Shown here: positions 33,970 to 45,551 of the stretch, piece after piece
Position numbering within the stretch: the first letter of the stretch is position 1
How the letters are laid out: each line of letters starts with the position of its first letter
Assembly: GCF_025698545.1 (NCBI RefSeq)
Contig: NC_068569.1
Span: forward strand, 7,378,001-7,442,000
Length of the DNA stretch: 64,000 bases
From: Gossypium raimondii
Taxonomy: Eukaryota > Streptophyta > Magnoliopsida > Malvales > Malvaceae
Reading direction: 5' to 3'
Position numbers and translations under genes: made by a program
Notes under the pieces: model-generated
What the model was told of the DNA's origin: nothing
The model's database searches: none
Seen by the model: the letters and a program-made list of their open reading frames with translations, nothing else

Positions 33970-34152
33970 CTCTAGTTCCAATTCGACTTAATGGTAAAAG
34001 CATGATAGAGTTGTAGTTAGTTTTCAATTATTTACAGTTTGGAATATACTAGAGTAGTTTGCATAGGAGTTATTGTTGGTTTAAGGTTTTTGATGTTTCA
34101 ATGTAGTAGAATCATGCTTCTTTGGATAATAAAATCACCATTTATCCGAAAA
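33970..34152 (+). mobile_element. LINE 3' end with short A tail
   Basis: The sequence runs through ggataataaaatcaccatt and ends atccgaaaaaa. This is consistent with the 3' untranslated end and A-tail of the LINE whose coding pieces lie to the left. Confidence 0.45.
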
Positions 34153-35706
34153 AATTATTGCACCCATCGTATATTTAGAATTTAACCTCTATACTTTTTT
34201 AAGAATCTAGTCCTCTAATTTTAAAATTAAAATTTAGGTCCATTTGTTAACACTGTTATAATTCTTTTGCTAAATTTGCTATTGTGACATTTTGAAATTA
34301 AAAAGATACCCACGTGGTATCCAAATAAAAAAACAACGCTATAATGGACTGAATTTAATAGAGAATTTTATAGCGTTAACAATTCTTAAAATTCACATAA
34401 ACTTTTAATTGAAATAAAGTATTTAAATTAACTAATGACATTTTAAGAATTGAGGTGTCAAATTATGTCGAAACTAAAGTATAGATATTTGGTTTCTATT
34501 TTGAGTTAAATATAAATGTCATAATTGAAATTAACCATTCTAATATAATCTCAAAAAGGTAAAGGGATTAAAGATGAAATTTGACCATAATCTTTTCATG
34601 TCAAAAATAGGAAAGGACAATTGTCATGAAAAGAAGTACTTAGGGCTATATAGTAGTATAGATCACGATATATGAAAATGAGAAAATAGAAAGTTACCCT
34701 AAAAAAGTTATAAATGTTAAACTTGAGATTATAAATATGTTGATGGTTATTATTTAGGTAAATTATATAGTTGGTTACTTAATTTTATAAGTTTTATTTT
34801 AAGCATAAAAAAATTGTAAACTAGGTATTGCCATTAACAACTACTTTCATTTTAGTCACCTAATTTTAATAATTTTTTGTTGTGTCACTTTCATTAACTC
34901 AATGTTATTGTACACTCATTATAATAACTTAACTTTAATAAATTTTCATTTTGATCACTAATTTTAGTTGGATAACTAAAATTAAAATAATTATTAACAA
35001 TAATACCTAAGTTGAAATTACATTTATTTTGATTGCCCATGATGAAAAATAATGAAAGCATGGAGATGAATAATGATGAATTTATTAAACTAATTTTGCA
35101 ACTTAACGTTAGATTAGCAAAATCTTCATCATCATTATTATTTGATCTTTTCTATTAAACTAAGTTTAAGTGTTGTCCATGCATTGACAAAATTAAAGTT
35201 TTAAGTAAATCAAACTGTAACTGACAACTTATGTCAGTGTGATTCACGACTTCTTAGGAGAATGATATCTCAACCCACCAATAATAATTGATACAATAGG
35301 TTTTAGATTGATTTAAATAAGAATAATAAATTAGGACATGCCTATAACATAGCAAGAATTTTGAGAGCAAAGGAGAATAAGTTAATAAACTATTACTAGC
35401 ATAAAATAAAATGAGAAAATATTATTTAATCACCAACGGGTGATAATTAGAAAACTGAAAAGTAGCGGATTTAGTTTTAGTTTAGTTGGTATTATTGTCA
35501 GTATAAGAGAACGTGAATTTGAGTATACTAAAACGTATTATTCTCTTATTTAATGGTTGAGGAAGGGCTATAAATAATTTTATGTATTATATCAAAAAAT
35601 AAATACTAAAAATCGTAATATTGCAATCATATGAAAATGGAATAAATAAACTGAAAAGCAAAGAGGTTGTCTAGCATTTATTCCAATTCAACCCGTATCT
35701 GCTAGC
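34153..35706. other. AT-rich intergenic DNA with MITE-like traces
   Basis: Around 34750-35050 there is the 'ggttacttaattttataag...ttttagtcacctaattttaa' pattern typical of small plant inverted-repeat elements, but the ends are too decayed to place. No gene is seen. Confidence 0.45.
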
Positions 35707-35835
35707 TTAGGTAGGAGAAAGGTCAGTCCAAAGCTCAGCTGATGGACCTCTGCTCTTTGTCCCTGCCTTGACATAGGCCGGTTTTTCCTTCACTAGGTCC
35801 ATCAAATCATACAAAAAGTACCGAAATTCGAAGTT
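35707..35835 (-). pseudogene. Orphan exon-like coding fragment, unrecognised
   Basis: On the minus strand an open frame reads FEFRYFLYDLMDLVKEKP, then AYVKAGTKSRGPSAELWTDL, SPT and a TAA stop at 35709-35707. Its GC content and codon use stand out from the flanks, and it looks like the last exon of a real protein. I do not recognise the family. There is no acceptor AG just upstream and no other exon nearby, so it is more likely a captured or left-over gene fragment than a working gene. It could also be chance. Confidence 0.35.
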
Positions 35836-37530
35836 TATTTTTAATTGTTATTGTAAGATGATTGTGTGAATTAAAAAAGAAAAAAATTTAAAATGTAATT
35901 GCTTGAGTATATTACATGTGCATTCACTTTTGAGTTAAATGTTTTGACTCTTCTGATTTATTTTTGTCATTAATTAGGAATAATAATAATAATGATAGTT
36001 TTTGTTTAAATAATTACGGGTCATAAATAAAAGAAGCCACTTATTTTAGAGTTCATCATTCTTAAAATGTACAACAAACATTACTTTATGTAAAGCTCCC
36101 AACTTGTTGCTTAAACGGACAATTTCATTGTATTAGAGTTTATGCAACGATGGTTGTTACCTAAACTTAAAAGCGATGCTGATTTCTTTCTCTTCTTTTT
36201 AATAATGTGATGTTGCCAGTAATAATATTTATTGTTAAAAGGTAACATTTATTTAAAAAGAATACAATATTTTTTATAGTTATTGCAACATTATGATGTT
36301 GTTGCTTAAAAAACACAACACTTTTACGATAATTTATTCTAAGGTTGCACAACATCTATATGAAAGAAAATGCAACATTTTTTACAATTGTTGTAACTCT
36401 AAAAGTAAAATCATTGTCTTTTCATTTTAAATGACGATTATGTATCATCTATTTAAAAAATAACCAACACTTGTTGATACTTATTAAAACTTTATACGAT
36501 GATAGAATAAAATTATTTGAGTTAAATTACAATCATTTAAAATGATACAATTAACATTTTTAAAATTCTATATCTCACCTTTCATCCTAAAAATCCATTT
36601 GAAATTAAAACAAAGTTTTTTAAACAAAGATATGATTCAAATTCCACCAATAGCAATTTTATTATTTTAATGATATTTTTAACGCAACGAATCATAATTA
36701 TCGAAGCGTACATTTTGATTGGGGTGAAGTTCTTGATCTATCGGACCTTTATGTACCAAAGAAATGAAAAAGTTGGGAAATTAATAGGGATCACGACTAG
36801 CGTAGAGTTGGCGCAATAGGGAAAAGAAAATGCATGTGAAACATTCATTGCATGCCCCGTTTTAGAATCACGGACATTTTGCCATCAACGCCAACTACTA
36901 GTTGCGATTTCTATTATTCAATCAACATAACCACCTATACAAGTTGAGTTGATTATTTATCTCTATTAAATTATAGAGTAATGTTTTAAATTTTAAAATA
37001 TATTTTAAGTAAGATTTTTAGAATTGAACTGATAGTCAACCTGATCTAACCACTTGTTTTTTTTTTAAATGGAAAATCAGTTCAACCGTTTTTTTTTAAA
37101 ACTTGGTTTAACTAGTTTATATTGGTTTGTAGGTCAATTGGTCTAATGCCTCTCTCCGAATCGATATTTCAATCGGTTCAAACAACCATAACTCTAAGTT
37201 TCACCATTTCGTAAATTTAGAATTTAGTCCACTTACTTTTATTTTCAAGAATTTAACATCTCTACATTTTTATTTATAAACCTACTTTCAAATTATATAT
37301 AACCACGTAACATTTTGATTGAAAAGTTCAGGATATTAACTATTTGAACTAATTAATTAAATTATAAAAATATTAAACTAATTGATAATATTATAAAACT
37401 ATAGAGACTAAATTATGTTGGAAATTAAATTATAAGGATTAAATTTTAAATTTAAGTATATTAGAAAGACCAAAACTGAAAATTAACTACTTTTATAAAA
37501 TATAAAAAAAAGCACAATAGGTGTGTGTCA
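35836..37530. other. AT-rich intergenic DNA
   Basis: The stretch about 36150-36420 has repeated 'gcaacat' and 'aacattttt' motifs in both orientations, probably a decayed small inverted-repeat element. No gene is seen. Confidence 0.4.
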
Positions 37531-38720
37531 TGTAACACCCCATATCCGACCTGATCGCCGAGTCTGAGTTACAAGGTGTCACATTCATTGCCAAAGTAAC
37601 TATGACCAAATTAAATACAATTCATATCATTATACATGCAAATACGAGTAATATAAGCAAGTAATACGATAAATAATCATTCTTGGGTCTTATACGAGCT
37701 TATGAAAGCTCTAATGCTAACCCAATATCATTTTAGGATTGAATTGTAAAGAATTCAAATTATAACGTTGATATTGCAACGTAAGGGAATTCCTCGTCAC
37801 ATCGTGACATACTGTTTTGGCCTCGTCAAGACGATGGAGTCTCTCGTCGTGCCGAGACATACTGTTTTGGCCTCGTCGAGACGACGGAGTCTCTCTTCAT
37901 GCCGTGGCATACTATTTTGGCCTTGTCAAGATGACGGTGTCTTTCGTCACGCCGTGACATTATAAGTCATTTCTCGTCGCAACGACATATATTTGACGTC
38001 ACGATGTCACTTACTGTTTCTGCAATTCCTAATTGAATTTCAACCTGTAAATATCCAAATTAACTTATGTGCATAAACATACCATACTTTTAGCCAAATA
38101 ATGCAATTTACCTGGAATAATAATGCTTTAATCAACTATACACTAATGATAAATTACATATAAGTTCATCAACTTTAAGGCTTCAAACATACTTCCTATC
38201 CACAAGTACCATTTACAAATACATATTTTATACAATACTAAACCACAAAATAAACTTTATACAATTTTTACTTCCATGTAATTATGTCTATTATACTGAA
38301 CTTTCAAATTTAGTATCCTCGAAACATAGCAAAATATCAAAACTGACGTAACCTAGGTACATGCCATATAACCAACAAAGAGAATCTATACAAACATTGT
38401 TGAGTTTGGGATCTTGAATAGATGCTGAAGTCAATGCTCAGGATCTCAATTGGGACCTAACCTACACATAGAAAAACAGACCTACGTTGAACGATAACGC
38501 TCAACGTTATTTCTATAATTCAAGTCAATATAACATAAATGTTATTAAATGCAAATAATCAATTAAAGTCTATTGTTCACCTGATTTGTATACCACATTG
38601 TAATATAAACCTAATGATCAATTTCATATCTTACTTCCTAACACCTATCTAACCATTTTCCACATATTTCACTTCATACATAGTTGATCATTTTATATCA
38701 CCATTTATAAACATATACTC

Positions 38721-38743
38721 ATATATATACACACACACACACA
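38721..38743. repeat. Compound (AT)n(AC)n microsatellite
   Basis: Five AT units are followed by about seven AC units inside the reverse LTR. Confidence 0.85.
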
Positions 38744-39036
38744 CATTCATCAATTTATATATTAAAATTCATTTCATCAATTCAATCATTTTTGAGTTTA
38801 TTGGCTGGTAAATACTCAGTCGACGAATATACTCGTTTCTAGCCAATTCGCATGGTTATTCACATGTTATCGAATATTACAATTCAAATGTGAGCAATTA
38901 TATCAAATCAATTTACATTTCATTTCAATATACCATATAGCCTAGCAAAACCATGTTTATATAATCCTATTGACTTGACTCGAATTTCAAGACGAATATA
39001 CGAATTAGTCGATTTGCATCTCAACCCAGCACCGTA

Positions 39037-39268
39037 GTGCATCATCAGAATACTGGCACACATAGTGCATCATCGATTAAACCGAAGCAATCATATTGGC
39101 ATGTAAGTGCATCATTGGATAAACCGAAGCAATTATACTGGCAAGTAAGTGCATCATCGGATATACCGAATCAATCATATTGGCACGTAAGTGCATCATC
39201 GGGTGTATCGAAGAAAATATATTGGCATGTAAGTGCGTCATCGGCTAAACCGAAATGTATACTTGTAT
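39037..39268. repeat. 42-bp tandem repeat inside the LTR
   Basis: Units start GTGCATCATCG at 39065, 39107, 39149, 39191 and 39233 (the last as gtgcgtcatcg), preceded by a partial unit at 39037. Because 42 is divisible by three, an open frame runs through it as SASS..PKQSYWHV repeats. The LTR setting argues that this frame is not a gene. Confidence 0.85.
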
Positions 39269-39765
39269 AGTTAATAGGATAATCATTTTCCAATTTCATC
39301 ACATAGTTCAATTCACATCCCATCATTCTCAACTCAACATCAAATCATCATTTCCTTATATAATATAACACAATTCAGCTAAATTTCATACCAATTTTCT
39401 ATATCAGTTAAGTCATACAACTTTCTAAATCATCAAACCATAGCATTTCAATTCAACAACTATTAATAACTCACCTCAATATTATATAAGCCAAAATTTC
39501 ATGAATATATAGTAATTAGATTAGTCTCTGGTCATAGAGATAAAAACCAAAATGTAATACCCTGGAAGTTGCTACAGTAAGAAAACGTGATATTGTTCTT
39601 GATATAGTAAAATAAGGAATAAAGTGACAAAAGGGAAATTTTGAGTTATGTCAACCAAATCTATTTGGGAAGTATATTATGATATATTAATTCAAGAAAG
39701 GACTAAATCACAAAAGTGAGAAAATTTTAGTGGCCCAAGAGTAAATACTCAAAATTTGAGGGGTT

Positions 39766-40976
39766 TGTAATGACCCAAAATTCACGAGCATCGAAAAAGT
39801 ACATTATCGGGCCTCCGTCTTAGTAAACTGAGTCATAAATAATTATTAGAAATAATTATGAGTTTAGTTGAGTGCTTAATTAGGTATTAATTAGGTGAAT
39901 TTAGTCTAATTAAGAATAATTAGGAAAAAGGACTAAATAGAATAAAGAATGAAAGCTTAATTATAGATTAAAAGAAAGTAAAAGGGCTAAAATGGGAATT
40001 AAGCCATTTATATGAAATGAGGCGGCATATATGCATTAAAATCTAAGATTTTATTTAAGTTATACATAAATATTATATATATAATTATTATAATTATTAA
40101 CCATTATTATGGTTTTATATTATTAAATAAAGTAAATAGTAGACAATTGTATGGTAATAAAATATACATGTGTAAAAATTGTATTTGTACATTTGTAAAC
40201 TAACACCTAAATTACTTATAATTTAAGTATGAAGATATTTTATAATTAATTATTAATTGTATTAATTAAGTTATAAGATTTTTTTGTGATAAATAAACTA
40301 AATGATGACAAATGTATGGTATAGATGATATTGTACATTTATAAATAAAATATATGTTTACATTTGTAATATTATTATTTGTTGTTAAATAGATTTTTAT
40401 TGAATAAATAAGATAATTGACAAATAAATGGTAAAAATTTATACAAGTGTAATAAAATAAATATGTACAAATGTAATTAAACAATTGGTTTACTTAATAT
40501 TTAAGCATAAGATATTTTATATTGATATTATATTAATTATTTAGTAATTAAAACAATAAAGCAAATAAAATAAAGTAAAAGAAAGAAAACAAAAATAAAA
40601 GGAAAACTAGGGATTTGAAGCTTGAAGTTTAATTGGTAAGCTAAATTAAGTCCTTTTCTTATAAAATTGATGTTTTGGAATCCTAGAGTGAAATGCTTTT
40701 GGATTTAAGTTAAAAATTTGGAAGTTAATAGATTTTTAGTAGGGTTTATGTTGAATAAATTGTTGAATTAGGAATTTAAATGATTGAATTTCTAGTTAGA
40801 ATTGATAAAAGGATTAAATTGTGAAGTAAGGTATAAGATTTATGTTGTAGGGACTAAATTGAGGAAAATTCAAAATTAGTGAAATTTGCTGAAAATTTGG
40901 TAGTTAAATTTGAGTTTAGATAAAATTTGAATAGAAATAGAGTGTGAAATAAATTAGAAAAGTAGATAAATCTAGG
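39766..40976 (+). mobile_element. 5' part of a third LTR, relative of the solo LTR at 50144
   Basis: TGTAATGACCCAAAATTCAC starts here. The sequence then follows 50144-50880 closely, including gagtttagttgagtgcttaa and the block gacaaatgtatggtatagat. It stops where the tcgaatcg-rich repeat begins. Its own 3' end was not identified. Confidence 0.65.
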
Positions 40977-41165
40977 GGTGAGCATTCGATCGAATCGAAT
41001 CGAATCGAATCGAAAATTTTCGAGTTAATCGAGTTTTCGAATCTCATTTTATCATCCTAACTTTATTTGAAGTTTTCTCGAATAGAGTCGAGTGAGATGG
41101 AATTCGAATCGAATCGAATCAAATCTATTTGTTCGAGTTAAATTTTAAAAAATAATTTTGGGTCC
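40977..41165. repeat. tcgaatcg-rich dispersed repeat fragment
   Basis: Starts 'ggggtgagcattcgatcg', followed by a run of CGAAT units at about 40987-41015 and again at 41104-41127. The start resembles a common plant noncoding repeat; the far end with the complementary 'tgctcacccc' is missing, so it is truncated. Confidence 0.5.
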
Positions 41166-42962
41166 TTGTAACCATTGTCACCCATCGTTATAAAATTTGA
41201 CCACCTTAATCAAATTTTTTATTAACTTTCATGTTTATCAATCATAATCGAGCATATGATCAATTATACACAAATCATTCATATATTTTCCAATTTTCCT
41301 CGTCCTTCTCTCCATTTCACATCCTTAATATGTATAACACACTTAAACACCAATATTTATACTTTCACTATTTTCCTGTATGTAAATTCAAACTATCTGT
41401 CTGAGTCAGAGTTACTAATTTATTTATATATCGAGATACCGAGCTCCAAATTAAGATCCGTTAATTTTCCCCAAAACTAGACTCACATATATTCTTACCA
41501 TAAAATTTTTAGAATTTTTTCTTAGCCAATAAGTACAGTTTATTCTTTAAAGTTTCCCCTATTTCACTGCTCGATAGTTCTGACCTTTCTTCACTAAAAA
41601 TTAATTATTTCATAGTACAGAATTCGGATAATGTTTTTGTTTGTTTCTTTTGAAAATAGACTCATTCAGGATTCTAAAAATATAAATTTTATATCATAAT
41701 TATTTTTTACAATTTTCAATGATTTTACAAAGTCAGAATAGGGATTTCGAAATCATTCTAGCCCTATCTCACTAAAATTCAAATATCTCATAATATAAAA
41801 CTCTTTTGCCTACTCTGTATCTTTTATGTGAAAATAGGCTCATTCAGCTTTAATTTCATATATTATTTAGACTCTAATTCAATTTCCACCATTTTTGATG
41901 ATTTTTTAAAGTCACATAACTGTTGCTGTCTAAACTGTTTTGTTGCTAAATGTACTCTTTCATAATTTCACTTTTTCTCACTTTTCCCTTTTTTAATGAT
42001 CAAAGTCAATTTCTCGTCTTTCTTGATTTATAATAACACATTTAACTTGTTTAACACACACATTATTCAATTTAGTCCAAAAATCATACTTTGGAAAAAT
42101 TACATTTTTGCCCCTAAAGTTTCACAAAATTACGATTTTGCCTCTAGGCTCGAAAAATAATTTTTATTCAATTTTCTTGCATTTTAGGCCTAGCAGAACC
42201 ATTTTCATAACTATAGCAGCCCACAATTCTCACTTATTCACACACTTGTGACATATTTTATAACTTTTACAAATTAATCCTTTTAGGCATTTTCATCGAA
42301 AATCACGTAGTAAAAGACGTTCATCACACTCCAAACATTCATATTCTTCCATAAAACATCAAAATACATGCATATCATTCATGGGTAAATTTTTAAACAC
42401 AAACCCTAGTTCAAAATAATGGTAAAAATAGGTAAATCTTGTTACGGAGATTTCAAAAACGTAAAAAACATTAAAAACGGGGCTAGAACGGACTTACAAT
42501 TGAGCTTGGGAGCTTGAAAAACCCTAGCCATGGTTTCTCAATGCAATTTTTGGCCTAGGGGTTGAAGATGGACAAAAATTGACTTTTAAATTTGTTTTTA
42601 ATTCATTTTAATAACTAAATGACCAAAATGCCCTTAATGAAAAACTTGGAAACATGCCTAACCATGTCCATTTTTGTCCACCAACTTAACCAATAGTCTA
42701 ATTACCGTATAAGGACCTCCAATTTAAAATTTCATAACAATTGGACACCTTTAACATGTAGATCTCAACTTTTGCACTTTTTACAATTTAGTTTTTTTGA
42801 CTAAATTGAGTGCCCAAACGTTGAAATTTTTGAACAAAATTTTCACGAAATCATTTTGTGAAATTGTAGACCATAAAAATATAATAAAAATAAATTTTAT
42901 CCGCGTCAGATTTGTGGTCCTGAAACCACTGTTTTGACTAGGCCCAAAATCGGGTTGTTACA
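41166..42962 (-). mobile_element. Reverse-orientation LTR remnant
   Basis: The right end, read on the minus strand, starts TGTAACAACCCGATTTTGGG and continues through ggaccacaaatctgacgc, which is a familiar LTR start. Nothing coding is present. The left boundary is uncertain, and I found no target duplication. Confidence 0.5.
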
Positions 42963-44252
42963 CACACGGCCTGAGACACGGGCGTGTCTCCAAACCGTGT
43001 GAGTCACACGGCCTGGCCGTGTGGCCCCTGCAGTGTTGAAAATTTTAAATATGTTTAAATTTTTTTTGAGTTTTCGACTTAGTCCCTATTTGTTTCTAAT
43101 GCGTAATCTGGGCCTAGAGGGTTCGTTTAAGGGACAATATGTATAATTTTGATTGGTTTCTCATATGAATGCTAGATGAAATAAAATGTCTAGTAATTAA
43201 TTTGTAAACACTGGTAATGCTCTATAACCCTATTCCAACGACAAATTCGGGTTAGGGGTGTTACACAAAAGCTCGCATCACTCATTGTCAACTCTCGCAT
43301 TTCCTCTCCCTTTCGACAGTCTTGCGTCATTTTTAACTACGAGTAATAATTTGAAAATAATATAATATCAAATTCCATCAAAATCACATTCAATTACAAA
43401 GTCATACATATTTGCAACTTATTCAATTTAGTCCCTAAAACCGGGACTAACATAATTTTCAATATAAAGCTTTTGATTGAAATCCGATTTCACAATTACT
43501 CATTAGAGATCTCCTATTTCTTATTCCTACTAACAATTTTACATTTTATTCAATTTAATTCCTAATATACAAAACTATAAATTAAGTTTTACAATTTAGT
43601 CCTTTTCTTAAACTAAGTTTAACTTCTACCAATTTAACACAAAATTCATCCATTTCTCAACAATGGTAACTTTCTAAAACTTTAACAATTTTACAAATTG
43701 GTATATGGGCTAGCTAAATCAAACTCCCATAATCTCAAAAATATAAAAATTACAAGAAAATGACTTAATTCAACTTACCAAATTGTTGGCCAAAGTTTAC
43801 GATTTTTGAAGCTTGCCTTTGAGTCTTTCTCTCAAATATTTCGGTGGTTTTTGGGAAGGAAGATTACAACCTCCACTAGTGTTTTCTTTATATAAAAAAA
43901 AATTAAGCTTACTTAGCCATTTTTATTCATTAATTAAACTTAATTTAATTTATAATCTAATCTTAATAATCCATCAATACCCGTCTGATTGAAAACATTG
44001 GTTTAAATATCATTTTAGTCCTTGATATAATTGTCATTTAAGTCCTCAAGCTTTATTTTTAAATAAAAAGTTTATAGCGATTGGACTTTAGAATTTACCC
44101 TAATTAACCATAATTTTAACTAAATTGACTATCCAAAATTTAATTCACCAATATATTAAATCCGTAAATATTATTTATTACTTATGAACTCGATTTACAA
44201 AACGTGAACTTGAAATTATATTTTTCGACACCACTAAAATTAGATTTTTACA

Positions 44253-45551
44253 TATCATATGTGAGCATGAGAAAATCTTTTAGACATACCTTAACATATT
44301 GATAGAAATAAATTATAAGATTTTATTGGTCACACGGTGTTTCATATTTGATTATATGATTGTAACAAAATATTTCAGCAGTGGGAAGTAGAACAGTGGC
44401 AATCCCAAATGTTTAATTTTTTAGCTAGTTTCATTACAATATTAAGAGTGTAATAATATCAAAAGAGAATGTGAAATGTAAAACAAGTACTAGCCAAATA
44501 TTATGCCTCTCAATAATATTATTTTTAAACTTTCTTAATGTAACTTACCATGTCAGTTTACTATATATTATATTCCTTATTAGATCCAGTTGCATACATC
44601 CCCAATTAATGCCTGCAACAAGTTATCTTTGAACCTTTTATTCTTTTTCTGCATAACAAATTTTGTTATCGTAAGACTTCAGCCAATTTGTCTATTCCTT
44701 AATATGGATTTTAATAATATTAAAATTTTCTAGAGATTTTAAAACATTTATAAAATATTGTTATTCTGCACAAGAAAAGTTATCCTAATGATTGTCAATT
44801 TTTTTTTATTTTTTAAACTTTACATAAAGATTCAAAAATTGAGACGTATAGAAATGTTTAAACAATATTAAAAAATGTTACTGCATTAATATTTGAACTG
44901 AAGAACATGGAAAATGAGGCAGGCGAGAAAAGAAGAGCTCATCCTTCTCAAATGTAAATCGTCTTTCCATGCAGACAATGATATAATTTCGTACACTAAT
45001 TAGCCCCGTCTCCCTATAATCTATGTATATCTTTATTTGCCAGCCTCACCGTTTTTAAATGCGGATGACCAACCGAACTGGTTAAAGCTGCTAACTGTGA
45101 ACTATAATGGCATTTCCATTTGCGTGTACTGGACTTCATCAGAGATTGGAACGCTTTGCTGACTCAAATGGAATAAAAATTAATCAGCTAGAAAAATATA
45201 GTTGGCCAAGGTTGGCACATGGCAGTGTTTTCTTTTCTTTGCTTTCTATCATCTCACATGAGGCAGAGCTCGCTAAAGGGGTGGGTGACTGTATCTCGAC
45301 TTTGTAATAAAGATTGATAAGGAACTACACGCAAATTCGGTTGGTGGGTGTTGACTGTTGAGTGATAGCAATGGGTCTTTAAGCATTTTCACATGTCCAA
45401 ACTCCAACTCATTCGGGGTGGAGGACGGGGTCCGGTGGGAGATTCTCCTTTATAAGGCTTTCTTTATTTTGATCTCTATCGGCTCAATCGATCTTACCAA
45501 GTATAGCTTTTTTCTTTTGCCTTTGTCTTTTCCCTTAATTAATTGTCTCTT
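44253..45551. other. Intergenic DNA and KCS promoter
   Basis: AT-rich until about 44900, then more mixed composition. A TATA-like TTTATAAG lies at 45449-45456, about 95 bases before the KCS start codon. The open frame at 45107-45307 shows no family features. Confidence 0.5.
45449..45456 (+). promoter_or_regulatory. Probable TATA box of the KCS gene
   Basis: TTTATAAG about 95 bases upstream of the start codon, a usual distance for a plant gene with a short leader. Confidence 0.5.

Larger units (their letters stand above)
39553..43265 (+). mobile_element. Nested gypsy-type LTR with CAAAA target duplication
   Basis: It begins TGTAATACCCTGGAAGTTGC and ends GGGTTAGGGGTGTTACA. CAAAA at 39548-39552 is repeated at 43266-43270. 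Near its 3' end lies the cacacggcctgagacacggg block at about 42963-42982. The interior contains further insertions: a second LTR start at 39766, a tcgaatcg-rich repeat at 40977, and a reverse LTR end at 42962. No gag or pol frame is present. Confidence 0.75.
37531..44252 (-). mobile_element. Gypsy-type LTR, reverse orientation, split by a nested LTR
   Basis: The plus strand begins TGTAACACCCCATATCCGAC and ends TAGATTTTTACA. The 5 bases outside are TGTCA and TATCA, a target duplication with one mismatch. Without the nested element at 39553-43265 the LTR is about 3.0 kb. It contains the cgtcacatcgtgacat-type GC-rich patch (37770-38020), which is also present in opposite orientation at 21300-21510, and a 42-bp tandem repeat. 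I see no gag or pol, so it is a solo LTR or a remnant. The right part (about 43271-43900) is similar to 52862-53500. Confidence 0.65.

Noticed and set aside
39037-39270. Repetitive 77-codon frame as a protein gene
   Set aside because: It is a 42-bp tandem repeat inside an LTR; the open frame follows from the repeat length being a multiple of three.
37531-44252. CRISPR-like or satellite array in the repeat-rich middle
   Set aside because: The repeats are nested LTRs and a short tandem array in a plant genome; there is no regular repeat-spacer structure.
45543-45551. Three extra codons before the KCS start
   Set aside because: They begin with TTG; the ATG at 45552 is the natural start.
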